A stretch of 64,000 bases of DNA from Streptomyces sp. Q6. GTDB taxonomy: Bacteria > Actinomycetota > Actinomycetes > Streptomycetales > Streptomycetaceae. The DNA lies in the NCBI RefSeq assembly GCF_036967205.1, contig NZ_CP146022.1:7254001-7318000 (forward strand), read 5' to 3'. Under the pieces are notes generated by a model. It saw nothing but the letters and a program-made list of their open reading frames with translations, made no database searches and was not told where the DNA came from. Below, piece by piece: positions 9,886-18,063 of this stretch (the stretch's first letter is position 1; each line of letters opens with the position of its first letter). Position numbers and translations under genes: made by a program.

Positions 9886-11724
9886 TCACCGCGCCGCGTA
9901 CAGCTCCTCGATCTCGCGCGCGTACGCCGTGATGACCGCCGAGCGCCGCAGCTTCAGCGACGGCGTCATCAGCCGCGGGTCGGCGCCGAACTGGTCGGGG
10001 AGGATCCGGAACGCGCGGACCGACTCCGCCCGCGACACCCGGGAGTTGGCCCGCGACACCGCACGCTGGATGTGCCCGCGCAGCTCGTCGTCCTCCAGGA
10101 GCTGGGCGGGCTCGCTCGGCGGGCGTCCCTTGAGGATCTGCCAGCTGGCGAGGGCGTCCGGATCGAGCGTGATCAGCGCCGTCACGTACGGACGGTTGTC
10201 GCCGACGACGATGCACCCCGAGATCAGCGGATGGGCGCGGAGCTGCTCCTCCAGGGTCTGCGGCGACAGGCTCTTGCCGCCGCTCGTGATGATGATGTCC
10301 TTCTTGCGGCCCGTGATCACGAGATAGCCGTCGGGATCCAGGTGGCCGAGGTCGCCCGTGGCGTACCAACCGTCCCGCAACGACTCCGCGTTGGCCTTCG
10401 GGTCGTTGAGGTACCCGGCGAAGACCACGTCGCCGGCCACCCAGATCTCCCCGTCGTCCGCGATGCTCACCGCGTTGCCCGGCAGCGGCCGGCCCACGGT
10501 GCCGTGCCGGACCGCGCCGACCGGCTGGGCGGTGACCGCGGCGGTCGTCTCGGTCAGCCCGTAGCCGTCGTACACGTTGATGCCGCAGCCCGCGAAGAAC
10601 AGGCCGAGCTCGCGGGCGAGCGGGGAACCGCCCGACACCGCGTTGCGCACCAGGCCGCCGAGGACGCCCCGGACCTTCGCGTAGACGAGCCGGTCGTACA
10701 GCCGGTGCTGGAACCGCAGCCGGGGGCCCGGCCCGGAACCGGTGCCCGCGGCGCGCTCCTGGACGCGCGTCGCATAGCGCACCGCGACCCGCACCGCCCG
10801 CTCGAACAGGGCGCTGTGACCGGTCTGTTGGGCGTTGATCCTCGCCTTGCCGAAGATCCGCTCGAAGATGTAAGGGACGGCGTAGAGGAACGTGGGCCGG
10901 AACGCTTCCAGGGCCGGGAGCAGCGAGTCCGGGGAGAGGTTCGGCTGGTGCGCGAGGTTGATGCCGCCGCGCACCGCGCTGACCACGACCATCAGGCCGT
11001 AGCAGTGCGCCAGCGGAAGAAAGGCGAGGATCCGCGGCTGCTCCCCGGCCGGAGCCAGCAGCACGCCCCAGCCGGCCAGGAGGGTGTCCGTCTCCGACGC
11101 CAGGTTGCGGTGCGTGATGACGCAGCCCTTGGGGCGGCCCGTGGTGCCCGACGTGTAGCAGATCAGCGCCGTGTCCTGCGGCCGCACGGCGGACCGCAGC
11201 CGGTGCACGGCGGCCTCGTCGACCGCCGCGCCCGCCGACACGAGGGACGCGATGGCCCCCGCGTCGAGCTCCCACAGCCGGGTCAGGTCGGTGCGGGTCC
11301 CGTACGCGGCGGCGACCGTCATCGCGTTGTGCTCGTTCTCGACGACGACGCCGACGGCCCCGGTGTCCTGGAGGATCCACCGCACCTGTTCGCCGGACGA
11401 CGTCGGGTACACCGGCACCACCACGGCACCGACGGTCCACAGCGCGTAGGCGACGAGCGTCCACTCGTAGCGCGTACGCGACATCACGATCACCGGATCG
11501 CCGGGACGCACCCCGTCGGCCGTGAACCCGCGTGCCACGGCCGTCACTTGGCGGCAGAAGTCCGCCGTGGTGACCTCGCTCCACTCGCCCCCGGGTCCGG
11601 GCACCGAGAACTGGACGCGCAGCGGGTCCTCGACGGCCGTCGTGAAGACCGAGTCGGCGAGGCCCCCCGAGACGAGGGGCTCCACCAGGCGGGGTATGTC
11701 GAGTAGCCGCATGGGTGTGCTCAT
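9886..11724 (-). CDS. Long-chain fatty-acid--CoA ligase (AMP-forming)
   Basis: 612 aa, usual length for FadD15-like acyl-CoA synthetases. The ATP/AMP motif is ALICYTSGTTGRPKGC (near residue 190), the A5 region is YDGYGLTETTAAVT (near 390), and the A8 hinge is GWYATGDLGHLDPDG with ITGRKKDIIITSGGKSLSP, including the Gly-Arg-Lys-Lys-Asp hinge. The C-terminal Lys lies in TPSLKLRR. The enzyme activates fatty acids to acyl-CoA at the membrane for degradation or lipid synthesis. ATG 11724 follows GGGAG at the right distance; an in-frame GTG 15 bases upstream overlaps that site and is less likely. The gene stands alone, with a purine-rich tract upstream. Confidence 0.9.
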   Translation of the reverse strand: MSTPMRLLDIPRLVEPLVSGGLADSVFTTAVEDPLRVQFSVPGPGGEWSEVTTADFCRQVTAVARGFTADGVRPGDPVIVMSRTRYEWTLVAYALWTVGAVVVPVYPTSSGEQVRWILQDTGAVGVVVENEHNAMTVAAAYGTRTDLTRLWELDAGAIASLVSAGAAVDEAAVHRLRSAVRPQDTALICYTSGTTGRPKGCVITHRNLASETDTLLAGWGVLLAPAGEQPRILAFLPLAHCYGLMVVVSAVRGGINLAHQPNLSPDSLLPALEAFRPTFLYAVPYIFERIFGKARINAQQTGHSALFERAVRVAVRYATRVQERAAGTGSGPGPRLRFQHRLYDRLVYAKVRGVLGGLVRNAVSGGSPLARELGLFFAGCGINVYDGYGLTETTAAVTAQPVGAVRHGTVGRPLPGNAVSIADDGEIWVAGDVVFAGYLNDPKANAESLRDGWYATGDLGHLDPDGYLVITGRKKDIIITSGGKSLSPQTLEEQLRAHPLISGCIVVGDNRPYVTALITLDPDALASWQILKGRPPSEPAQLLEDDELRGHIQRAVSRANSRVSRAESVRAFRILPDQFGADPRLMTPSLKLRRSAVITAYAREIEELYAAR

Positions 11725-11804
11725 CACTCCCTGTCGCACCAGTGATCGGTATCGGTAGGGAAAGGTACCTCCCGGCGGCGCGTTTTCGCCCCGTGCGTGC
11801 GGCC

Positions 11805-11870
11805 GAAAGGGAAACAGAGGGGGAACGGAGGAGGGACGACAGGGAAAGGGCGGGAGGAGGGAAGGGAAAC
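11805..11870. other. Purine-rich tract between acyl-CoA ligase and proteasome genes
   Basis: About 65 bases on the + strand that are almost all A and G, interrupted by only a few C. It fills most of the gap between the start of the acyl-CoA ligase gene and the stop of the beta-subunit gene. It contains no ORF and no clear hairpin; a transcriptional role is not evident. Confidence 0.5.
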
Positions 11871-11875
11871 GCGGG

Positions 11876-12706
11876 TCACAGCAGGGGGGCGGCCGGACCC
11901 TCCGGTGCCTCCTGGCGGGCGGCCACCACGGCCTGCGCGGACGCGCGGACCTCGTCCTGCGGCAGCTGCCGGTAGCCGTCCTCCGTGACCAGCGCCACCG
12001 TGGGGTAGATGTGCCGGTGCACGTCGGGGCCGCCGGTCGCCGAGTCGTCGTCGGCCGCGTCGTACAGCGCCTGCACGGCCACCGTCGTCGCGTCCGCCGC
12101 CGAGAGGCCGGGGCGGTAGAGCTTCTTCAACGCCGCGCGCGCGTACGGCGATCCGGAGCCGTCGGCGTGGAAGCCGACCGCCTCGTACGGGCCGCCGGTG
12201 ACGTCGAAGCTGAAGATCCGGCCGAGACCGCGCGCGGTGTCGTACCCGGCGAGCAGCGGCACCACGGCGAGCCCCTGCATGGCCTGCGCCAGCTGGTCGC
12301 GGATCATCGCGGCGAGCCGCTGCGCCTTGCCGTTGAGGGTGAGCGCGCGGCGCTCCAGCTTCTCGTAGTGCTCCAGCTCCAACTGGTAGAGGCGCACCAG
12401 CTCCTTGGCGAGTCCGACCGTGCCCGCGAACGCCACCGCCGTGTGGCTGTCGGCGGGACCCACCTTCACCAGGTCGCGCTGCGCGATCAGATTGCCCATC
12501 GTGGCACGCCGGTCGCCGGCCATCAGGACGCCGTCGTCGAAGGTCAGGGCGAGCACCGTCGTGCCGTGCGGGACGTCGTGCACCGGTCCGCCGGTGTCCC
12601 GGTTCCACGGCAGGGTGTGCGGCGCCACGCGCTCGACGAGACGGGTGAACGACGAGGAGCTGCTGTCCAGGAACTCCGGCGGCAGCCCGGTGCTGTACTC
12701 GGTCAT
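11876..12706 (-). CDS. Orphan 20S proteasome beta subunit
   Basis: 276 aa. A 48-residue propeptide ends in VPHG before the catalytic Thr49 (Thr1 of the mature protein) in GTTVLALTFDDG. Asp17 (in AGDRRAT) and Lys33 (in RDLVKV) of mature numbering are present, so the N-terminal nucleophile site is complete. Later signatures LELEHYEKLE, LAVVPLLAGYD and LYDAADDDSATGGPD are standard for actinobacterial PrcB. The gene is not next to prcA, pup, dop or the Mpa/ARC ATPase, so it is a second copy or an orphan. Mature position 45 is Phe and 49 is Val (HTAVAFAGTV), the pair reported in the salinosporamide-resistance subunit SalI. It could replace or mix with the housekeeping beta ring. It is divergent from a ubiquitin-like/Mut7-C gene. 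Confidence 0.9.
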   Translation of the reverse strand: MTEYSTGLPPEFLDSSSSSFTRLVERVAPHTLPWNRDTGGPVHDVPHGTTVLALTFDDGVLMAGDRRATMGNLIAQRDLVKVGPADSHTAVAFAGTVGLAKELVRLYQLELEHYEKLERRALTLNGKAQRLAAMIRDQLAQAMQGLAVVPLLAGYDTARGLGRIFSFDVTGGPYEAVGFHADGSGSPYARAALKKLYRPGLSAADATTVAVQALYDAADDDSATGGPDVHRHIYPTVALVTEDGYRQLPQDEVRASAQAVVAARQEAPEGPAAPLL

Positions 12707-12813
12707 GCGCTCTCGCCTTCTGTCGGTCGGAACCCGCGCCCGCAGGTGCGGGGAGCCGTCGCGCGGACGCGTGAGCGGCGCCCGCGGCCGTCCCATCATG
12801 GCATTCTGTCCCG

Positions 12814-13554
12814 ATGAACGGTCCCGAGATCCACGTCCAAGTCGCAGCCGAACTGGGGCTGTTCGTCCCCGCCGCCCGCCGCGGCGGCGTCGCGGCCCCG
12901 CTCCGCACGGACGGAGTCTCCACACTCGGCCATGTCGTGGAGTCGCTCGGGGTGCCCCTGACCGAGGTCGGCGCGCTCGTCGTGGACGGCCGCACGGCCC
13001 CCACCGGGCACATCCCGGCCGCCGGCGAGCACGTCGAGGTACGGCCCGTCGCCCGCCCGCAGCACGTGCCCGGAGCCCCGCTCCGCTTCCTCCTCGACGT
13101 CCATCTCGGCACACTGGCCCGCCGGTTGCGGCTGCTCGGCATCGACGCCGCCTACGAGGCGACCGACATCGGCGACCCCGCGCTCGCCGCGCTGTCCGCC
13201 GCCGAGCGGCGCGTCCTGCTCAGCCGCGACCGCGGTCTGCTGCGCCGCCGCGAACTGTGGGCGGGCGCCTACGTCTACAGCGACCGCACCGACGACCAAC
13301 TCCGCGACGTGCTGAGCCGGTTCGCGCCCGAGCTGAGCCCGTGGACCCGCTGCACCGCCTGCAACGGCGTCCTCGCGGAGGCCCGCAAGGAGGACGTCGC
13401 CGACCGTCTGGAGGGCGGCACCCGCGCCACGTACGACGTGTTCGCCCGCTGCACGGCGTGCGACCACGTGTACTGGCGCGGCGCCCACCACGACCGTCTG
13501 GAGGCGATGGTCGCCCAGGTGATGAGCGAGTCCCCCTACGGGCGCAGCACCTGA
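12814..13554 (+). CDS. Ubiquitin-like (Ub-Mut7C) and Mut7-C RNase domain protein
   Basis: 246 aa. Residues 1-85 form a beta-grasp, ThiS/ubiquitin-like domain (TLGHVVESLGVPLTEVGALV, then GRTAPTGHIPAAGEHVEVRP). Residues about 90-235 match the Mut7-C RNase domain, a PIN-like fold: FLLDVHLGTLARRLRLLGID, VLLSRDRGLLRR, and a zinc ribbon with CTACNG and CTACDHVYW. The conserved Asp residues (LLDVHLG, SRDRGLL) are the likely metal ligands for RNA cleavage. The domain pair is a known but little-studied bacterial architecture. No clear ribosome-binding site precedes the ATG, so translation may be leaderless. Its 3' end overlaps the convergent periplasmic-binding gene by 19 bp. Confidence 0.85.
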   Translation: MNGPEIHVQVAAELGLFVPAARRGGVAAPLRTDGVSTLGHVVESLGVPLTEVGALVVDGRTAPTGHIPAAGEHVEVRPVARPQHVPGAPLRFLLDVHLGTLARRLRLLGIDAAYEATDIGDPALAALSAAERRVLLSRDRGLLRRRELWAGAYVYSDRTDDQLRDVLSRFAPELSPWTRCTACNGVLAEARKEDVADRLEGGTRATYDVFARCTACDHVYWRGAHHDRLEAMVAQVMSESPYGRST

Positions 13555-15068
13555 CGGAACGTGTACGTGCCGCTCGGCTCCATCCGTACCAGGGCCATCG
13601 GCTTGCCGTCGGGGTTGCCGTCCGAGCCGAAGGAGAGCGGGCCGCTGATCCCCGCCACCGCCTTGCTGCCGCCGAGCTGGAGCAGCATCTGGAGCGTGGC
13701 GCCCGGGTTCACCGCGCCCTTGCCGTCCGGACCCGCCGCGTTGCGCACGGCCACGCCGAGCGTCCACACCGCGTCGTGCCCGAGGATCGACTGGCCGTCC
13801 TCCAGGGCCTTGCGGACCGCGTCCGCGCTGCCGCCGAACTCGGCGCGGTACAGGTCGACGAAGTCCGGCAGCGGATCGTTCGGCTTCTCGTACAGCTCGC
13901 CCGCGAGCGCCGGGTGGCCGAGCGCCGTGTAGAGGACGGTGACCCGGCTGTCCTCCCACTCCGTACGGAACTTGGCGCGCCGCGCGTCGCTCTCCAGCGA
14001 GCCGTAGTACGCGCCGAGCGCGTCGTCGCCGGTGAGGAGCGTCACCGTGCAGCGGCGGTCGGGGGCCGACATGGAGTTGATGAAGTTGCGGATGTTCAGG
14101 CCGCGTCCCGCGAAGAACACCGCGTCGGGCGCGAGGTCGCAGACCTTGTCGGCGACCGAGGAGAACGCGTTCGTGACACCGTCCACGCCGGACAGGTACT
14201 CGAGCGGCGCGCCCTCCAGCTTGAGCCCCTCGGCCTTCGCCGCCCGGGTGAAGGAGCGGGACAGCGAGGTGTTGTAGATGTCGTCGGTGTTCCGGTCACG
14301 GATGACCGCCACCTTGTAGCCGGGGTGCTTCTTCTGCTGTTCCCTCAGGTAGTTGACGGCGCCCGCGGCCTGGTCGCGGTTGGGCGCCGACACCCGGAAG
14401 AACCCGGCGTGCGCCGCGTCGGACAGCTCGTCCGCGGTGACCGTCGCGCCCATCATCGGGATGCCCGCCTCACGCAGCGCGTCGACCGCGTCCTGGGTGC
14501 CGCCCCTGCTCTGCCCGAACCCCGCCACGCCCACGACGTGGTCGGGGCCCTCGGACCGCTCGATGACGTCCTGGGTCAGCCGCTTCCACTGTTCGGAGCG
14601 CAGGCCCAGGTTGCCGACGAGGAGCCGGATCTGCGGCAGGTCGCCGCGGCCCGCGCCGAGCTCCGGGTCGTTCAGCTCGCGCTGCGCGAGATACGCGCCG
14701 ATGAGCTCGGCGCGCAGTCCGTACTTGGCCTCCTCCTCGCCCGGCACCGTCGTCAGCGGCTCGGCGTACACGACGGAGACGTACTTCTTGCCCGACTTCT
14801 CGACCCGCGCGTTCTCCTGCGCGATCTTGTCCATCACGTCCCCCAGGGAGTCCGCGAAGGCGAACGAGCCGTCGGAGACGCCGATGCACTCGTCGCGCGG
14901 CCCCGTCTGGTGGATGCCGGGCGCGCACGTCCTGCCCAGGTCGTCGCCGTCGTCGCCGAGCCAGGTCAGCAGGCCCCACGCGGCGCCCGCGAGAACGACG
15001 ACGGCCGCCAGGGCCCACGGCCAGACACGGGGGCGCGGTCGGCGCGGCTGGAAGGGGTCTACCACCAC
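13536..15068 (-). CDS. Membrane-anchored periplasmic-binding (Leu/Ile/Val type I) protein
   Basis: 510 aa. A short basic N-terminus (RRPRPRVWPW) leads into one transmembrane helix (about residues 17-38, ALAAVVVLAGAAWGLLTWL) and then a type I periplasmic-binding fold related to branched-chain amino-acid receptors (AGFGQSRGGTQDAVDALREA, GIPMMGATVTADELSDA, YKVAVIRD, PDAVFFAGRG). There is no lipobox, so it is a signal-anchored extracellular sensor or receptor rather than a free lipoprotein. No ABC permease or ATPase of that uptake family is nearby. The GTG start overlaps the stop of the NTPase reading frame by about 10 bp, implying translational coupling. A ligand-sensing role for the NTPase locus is inferred; the ligand is unknown. 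Confidence 0.8.
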   Translation of the reverse strand: MVVDPFQPRRPRPRVWPWALAAVVVLAGAAWGLLTWLGDDGDDLGRTCAPGIHQTGPRDECIGVSDGSFAFADSLGDVMDKIAQENARVEKSGKKYVSVVYAEPLTTVPGEEEAKYGLRAELIGAYLAQRELNDPELGAGRGDLPQIRLLVGNLGLRSEQWKRLTQDVIERSEGPDHVVGVAGFGQSRGGTQDAVDALREAGIPMMGATVTADELSDAAHAGFFRVSAPNRDQAAGAVNYLREQQKKHPGYKVAVIRDRNTDDIYNTSLSRSFTRAAKAEGLKLEGAPLEYLSGVDGVTNAFSSVADKVCDLAPDAVFFAGRGLNIRNFINSMSAPDRRCTVTLLTGDDALGAYYGSLESDARRAKFRTEWEDSRVTVLYTALGHPALAGELYEKPNDPLPDFVDLYRAEFGGSADAVRKALEDGQSILGHDAVWTLGVAVRNAAGPDGKGAVNPGATLQMLLQLGGSKAVAGISGPLSFGSDGNPDGKPMALVRMEPSGTYTFRQVLRP

Positions 15069-17084
15069 GGTTTCCTCTCGTACCGCTGGGCCATGCGCAG
15101 CAGCACATGGCGGTCGTGCTCGTCACCGATGGGCCGGCGCAGGGTGAGGAACTCCTCGGCGATGTCCGGGTACAGCTCCGCGTACGGATCGCCCAGCGGA
15201 TCGGCGTACGGCAGCGGCTCCCCGTCGGGGCGCGGGTGCGCCGTGATCCAGCCGGCGGTGAGCAGCCGGGTGATCGCCCGCCGGGTCGCGTCGCCCTCGG
15301 CCACGCCGACGAGACGCTCGTAGCGCTCGCGGGCCGGTTCGGGCAGGGCGCCGCCCCAGCGGGCCGGGGCGCGCTGGACCCAGGCGAGGTCGGCGCACCA
15401 CTGGTCGGCGCCGGTCTCGTCGAACCGCTCCCTCAAGTAGTCGACGGCCGAGGGCAGTTCACCGAGCGCGAGGTCGTGGTAGGCGGCCGCGCGCAGATCA
15501 CCGCGGGCCGTCGCGGCCGCCCGCAGGGCCCGGTGCGCGCCGGTCCAGGTGGCCGCGTCGTCGGGGAGCCCGGCGCCGCGTCGAGCCGGCGCAGGAGCAG
15601 GAAGCGGGTCAGGCGGGGAGCGCCGGCAGGTCCTCGTCGGGTTCCTGCACGGTGCGCAGGTCGTCGGCGCTGAGGTTCACGAACTCGCGGAGCACCGACT
15701 CCTGCCCCTCCCACAGCGCGTCGCAGGTCTCGGCGCGGCCGAGGGTGAGGGCCGCCGCGGCGCGCGGCAGGACCCGGGTGAGCTGCGTGGAGCAGTCACG
15801 CAGCAGCCACTCCAGGAGCGCCGGGGCCGCCGACACCTCGGGTGCGGGCAGGACGCTGCCGTCGACCGGGGCGAGACACTGCCGCACCCGCTGGTCCCAG
15901 GGCAGGTCGGCGGGCATCCGCCGCAGCACGTCGAGGACCTGGGCGGTGCCCGCCGGGTGGCCGCGGGTGATCTCGTGGACGATCCAGCCGAGCCACTGCA
16001 CCGAGTTGTCCGCCGCCGGCAGGACCGAGTCGACCGGCAGGCGGTCGAGCGCCGCGGCGGCCTGCTCCTCGACCTCGCGGCGGTCGAGGTCGCGCAGCCG
16101 CCCGGCCCGCAGCGGGCCCGCGGCCTGCGGGGTGAAGTCGCCGGAGCCGTGCCAGCTCTCGCGGTAGTCGGGGCGGCGGCCGCTGCCGGTCTCCGCGCGC
16201 ACCAGCGCCTCGGGGCGGCGCCGGGCGGTCGCGACGACGAGCAGCGGGTCGGGGCGCCGGGCCCGCTCCCGCGCGTCGAGCAGCAGGTGGAGGAAGGATT
16301 CGCCGACGGCGGAGTCGGCGTTGTCGAGGAGCGCCAGGCAGTTCGTGGTGCGCTTGCGGTCGGCGTGCGCCGAGGCGTAGGCGCCGCGCAGGTCCGCCAG
16401 GAAGGCGTCGAGGAGGACCCGTTCGGCTTCCTCCCGCTGGGCCGGGTAGCCGTGGTAGAGCCGGTTCACGCCGACCAGGAAGTCCGCGGTGGCGCCCCGG
16501 CCCGGCCCCGCGGCGGACGTCTCCGCCAGCCTGCGGCGCAGTCTCAGGCCCCGCCACGACCGCAGTCCGCCCTGCACCAGCGGCACGACCGCCGAGGTCC
16601 AGCCGGGCAGTCCGGCCGCCTGCGCGGCGGTGTCGGCGAGGTCGAACAACTCCTCGTAACTGTGCTCGCGGGCCCGCCCTTGGCGCAGCGCCTCCGCCAT
16701 CTCGCGCACCGCCCGCTCCCGGCTCCGCGCGTCGACCGCCGTGCCGACCGCGGCGAGCAGCGAGCCGAGTGCGGGGAACGACAGGGTCGGCAACTCGTCG
16801 CGATGCGCGCTGAGTTGGAAGGCCAGTTCGGTCAGGACGTCGATCCGTGTGCCGCCGCGCTCGCTGATCGGCTCCAGATCGAGGGCGGCGAGCGGTACGC
16901 GCTGCGCCCAGCCCCGCAGATGCGCGGTGAGCGTCGATTTGCCGCTGCCACGCGCGCCGAGCAGGACGAGGGCGGGCAGCGGGCGCAGCGGTCCCTGCGG
17001 CCGGTTCAGGCTCTCGGCGACGCGGCGGCGCACCGCGGCGTCCCGCTCCGACCGGCCGGCTCTGTCGCCTGTCGCGGCAGCCAC
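15059..17084 (-). pseudogene. Large P-loop NTPase with helical C-terminal region, two frameshifts
   Basis: The first frame (GTG 17084 to TGA 15609, 491 aa) has Walker A LLGARGSGKST near residue 50, Walker B-like NCLALLDNADSA, and WIVHEITRGHP, giving a STAND/AAA-type ATPase. Downstream are two more open segments in other frames without a start codon or ribosome-binding site. Adding one base in the run at 15615-15618 turns DLPALPA-stop into ALPRLTRFLLLRRLD. Adding one at 15569-15571 then continues into GLPDDAATWTGAHRA and a long helical region ending in QRYERKPWW. The repaired protein is about 675 aa. Start GTG 17084 follows GGGGGGAG. The C-terminal region looks like helical repeats but matches no family I can name. 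It is translationally coupled to the binding-protein gene. Confidence 0.72.
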
Positions 17085-17523
17085 CCCACTCCCCCCACCG
17101 GGCACACGGGTCCCGCAAACGGTGTGCTGGAACCTCGGGAACGTATCAATTCCCGTTCCTCGTAAGGGTATTCGGATCGGAGCCCGTGTCCGTCGGCTTT
17201 TCGCGGGTCGGAGCGGTCCGTATACGTTCACCGGTCGTGCGGATCGCGACGTGCACCCACGCCGGTGTGCCGCCTGTGCGCCTGGATGACGAGAGCGGGT
17301 CCCCGGCGTCGGGAGCGAACCGGCCGCGGGAGGGCGCAGGCGCCGTGCGCCTCACGCACGATCACGTCGATCACGTCGATCACGTCGATCGCGTCGACGG
17401 GGTGTGGGGCTGCCGCTGCCTGCGGCCGGGGGGAGACGCCGTGACCCCGGCCGGAGGCCGTCGCGCCATGATCGGCTAGGCTGCCGCTTCTGATTTCGGC
17501 TGACATGTACACCCTGAGGAGCG
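17085..17523. other. Intergenic region between NTPase and lipoprotein genes
   Basis: About 440 bases without a convincing gene. It should hold the promoters of the leftward NTPase operon and the rightward lipoprotein gene. The only strong structure is the 9-bp tandem repeat at 17360-17395. Confidence 0.5.
17360..17395. repeat. 9-bp tandem repeat, four copies
   Basis: Three exact copies of GATCACGTC and a fourth with one change (GATCGCGTC), in phase at 17360, 17369, 17378 and 17387. It lies about 130 bp upstream of the lipoprotein gene, outside any coding region. It could be a variable-number tract or a cluster of short binding sites. Confidence 0.85.
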
Positions 17524-18051
17524 ATGTCCTTGAAGCGGCGCCCGGCACTGGCCGGACTGACGATGGTGCTGGTGGTCGCGCTGGCGGCGTGCGGCGGGAC
17601 GACGGACAGCGGGTCGTCGACGGGCGGTACCGCGACGGCCGACAGCGGGTACGCGCAGGACACGAGCCGCGAGAAGGACGTGACGATCACCGGGGTGCGC
17701 GACTCCCTCCGGCACGTCACCCGGAAGACCCGGCGGGCCACCCGCCCGCACTTCGTGAAGAAGTGCGGGACCGAGACCCGCAGGGTCCGGCACACCAAGC
17801 GGGTCAACGGCCGCACCAGGACCTGGTACACGACGAAGACGTACCGGGACTGCGAGAAGGTCCGCAAGGGCACGGAGGCGTACACGCGGGTCGTGCGCAA
17901 GGAGCGCTGGTGCGTCCGCCTCGACGACGTCAACGGCAAGCCCCGGAAGGACGACGTCTGGTACCGCGTCGGCCCCGCGACCTACAGCGAGGTCAACGGG
18001 GCCGACGAGCGGGCGAAGGTCACCTTCGAGCCGGTGGCGCAGGGCTGTTGA
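17524..18051 (+). CDS. Putative lipoprotein, basic, unknown function
   Basis: 175 aa. A type II signal peptide (MVLVVALAACGG) gives a lipobox LAAC with the lipidated Cys near residue 22, followed by a Gly/Ser/Thr linker. The mature part is very basic (RKTRRATRPHFVKKC) and has conserved-looking Cys/Trp/Tyr positions (WYTTKTYRDC, ERWCVRLDD, final GC). Four Cys after the lipobox could form two disulfides. I do not recognise the family; similar basic lipoproteins occur in Streptomyces without known function. ATG 17524 follows GAGGAG. The gene converges on the MFS carrier gene with only 12 bases between stops. Confidence 0.8.
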   Translation: MSLKRRPALAGLTMVLVVALAACGGTTDSGSSTGGTATADSGYAQDTSREKDVTITGVRDSLRHVTRKTRRATRPHFVKKCGTETRRVRHTKRVNGRTRTWYTTKTYRDCEKVRKGTEAYTRVVRKERWCVRLDDVNGKPRKDDVWYRVGPATYSEVNGADERAKVTFEPVAQGC

Positions 18052-18063
18052 GCCGGCCCGGGG

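Noticed and set aside
11876-12706. Housekeeping proteasome locus
   Set aside because: prcA, pup, dop, pafA and the ARC/Mpa ATPase are missing around it, and the flanking genes are unrelated.
15433-15714. Separate small gene overlapping the end of the NTPase
   Set aside because: It has no good start. Adding single bases at two homopolymer runs joins this frame to the NTPase and to the downstream frame, so one broken gene is more likely.
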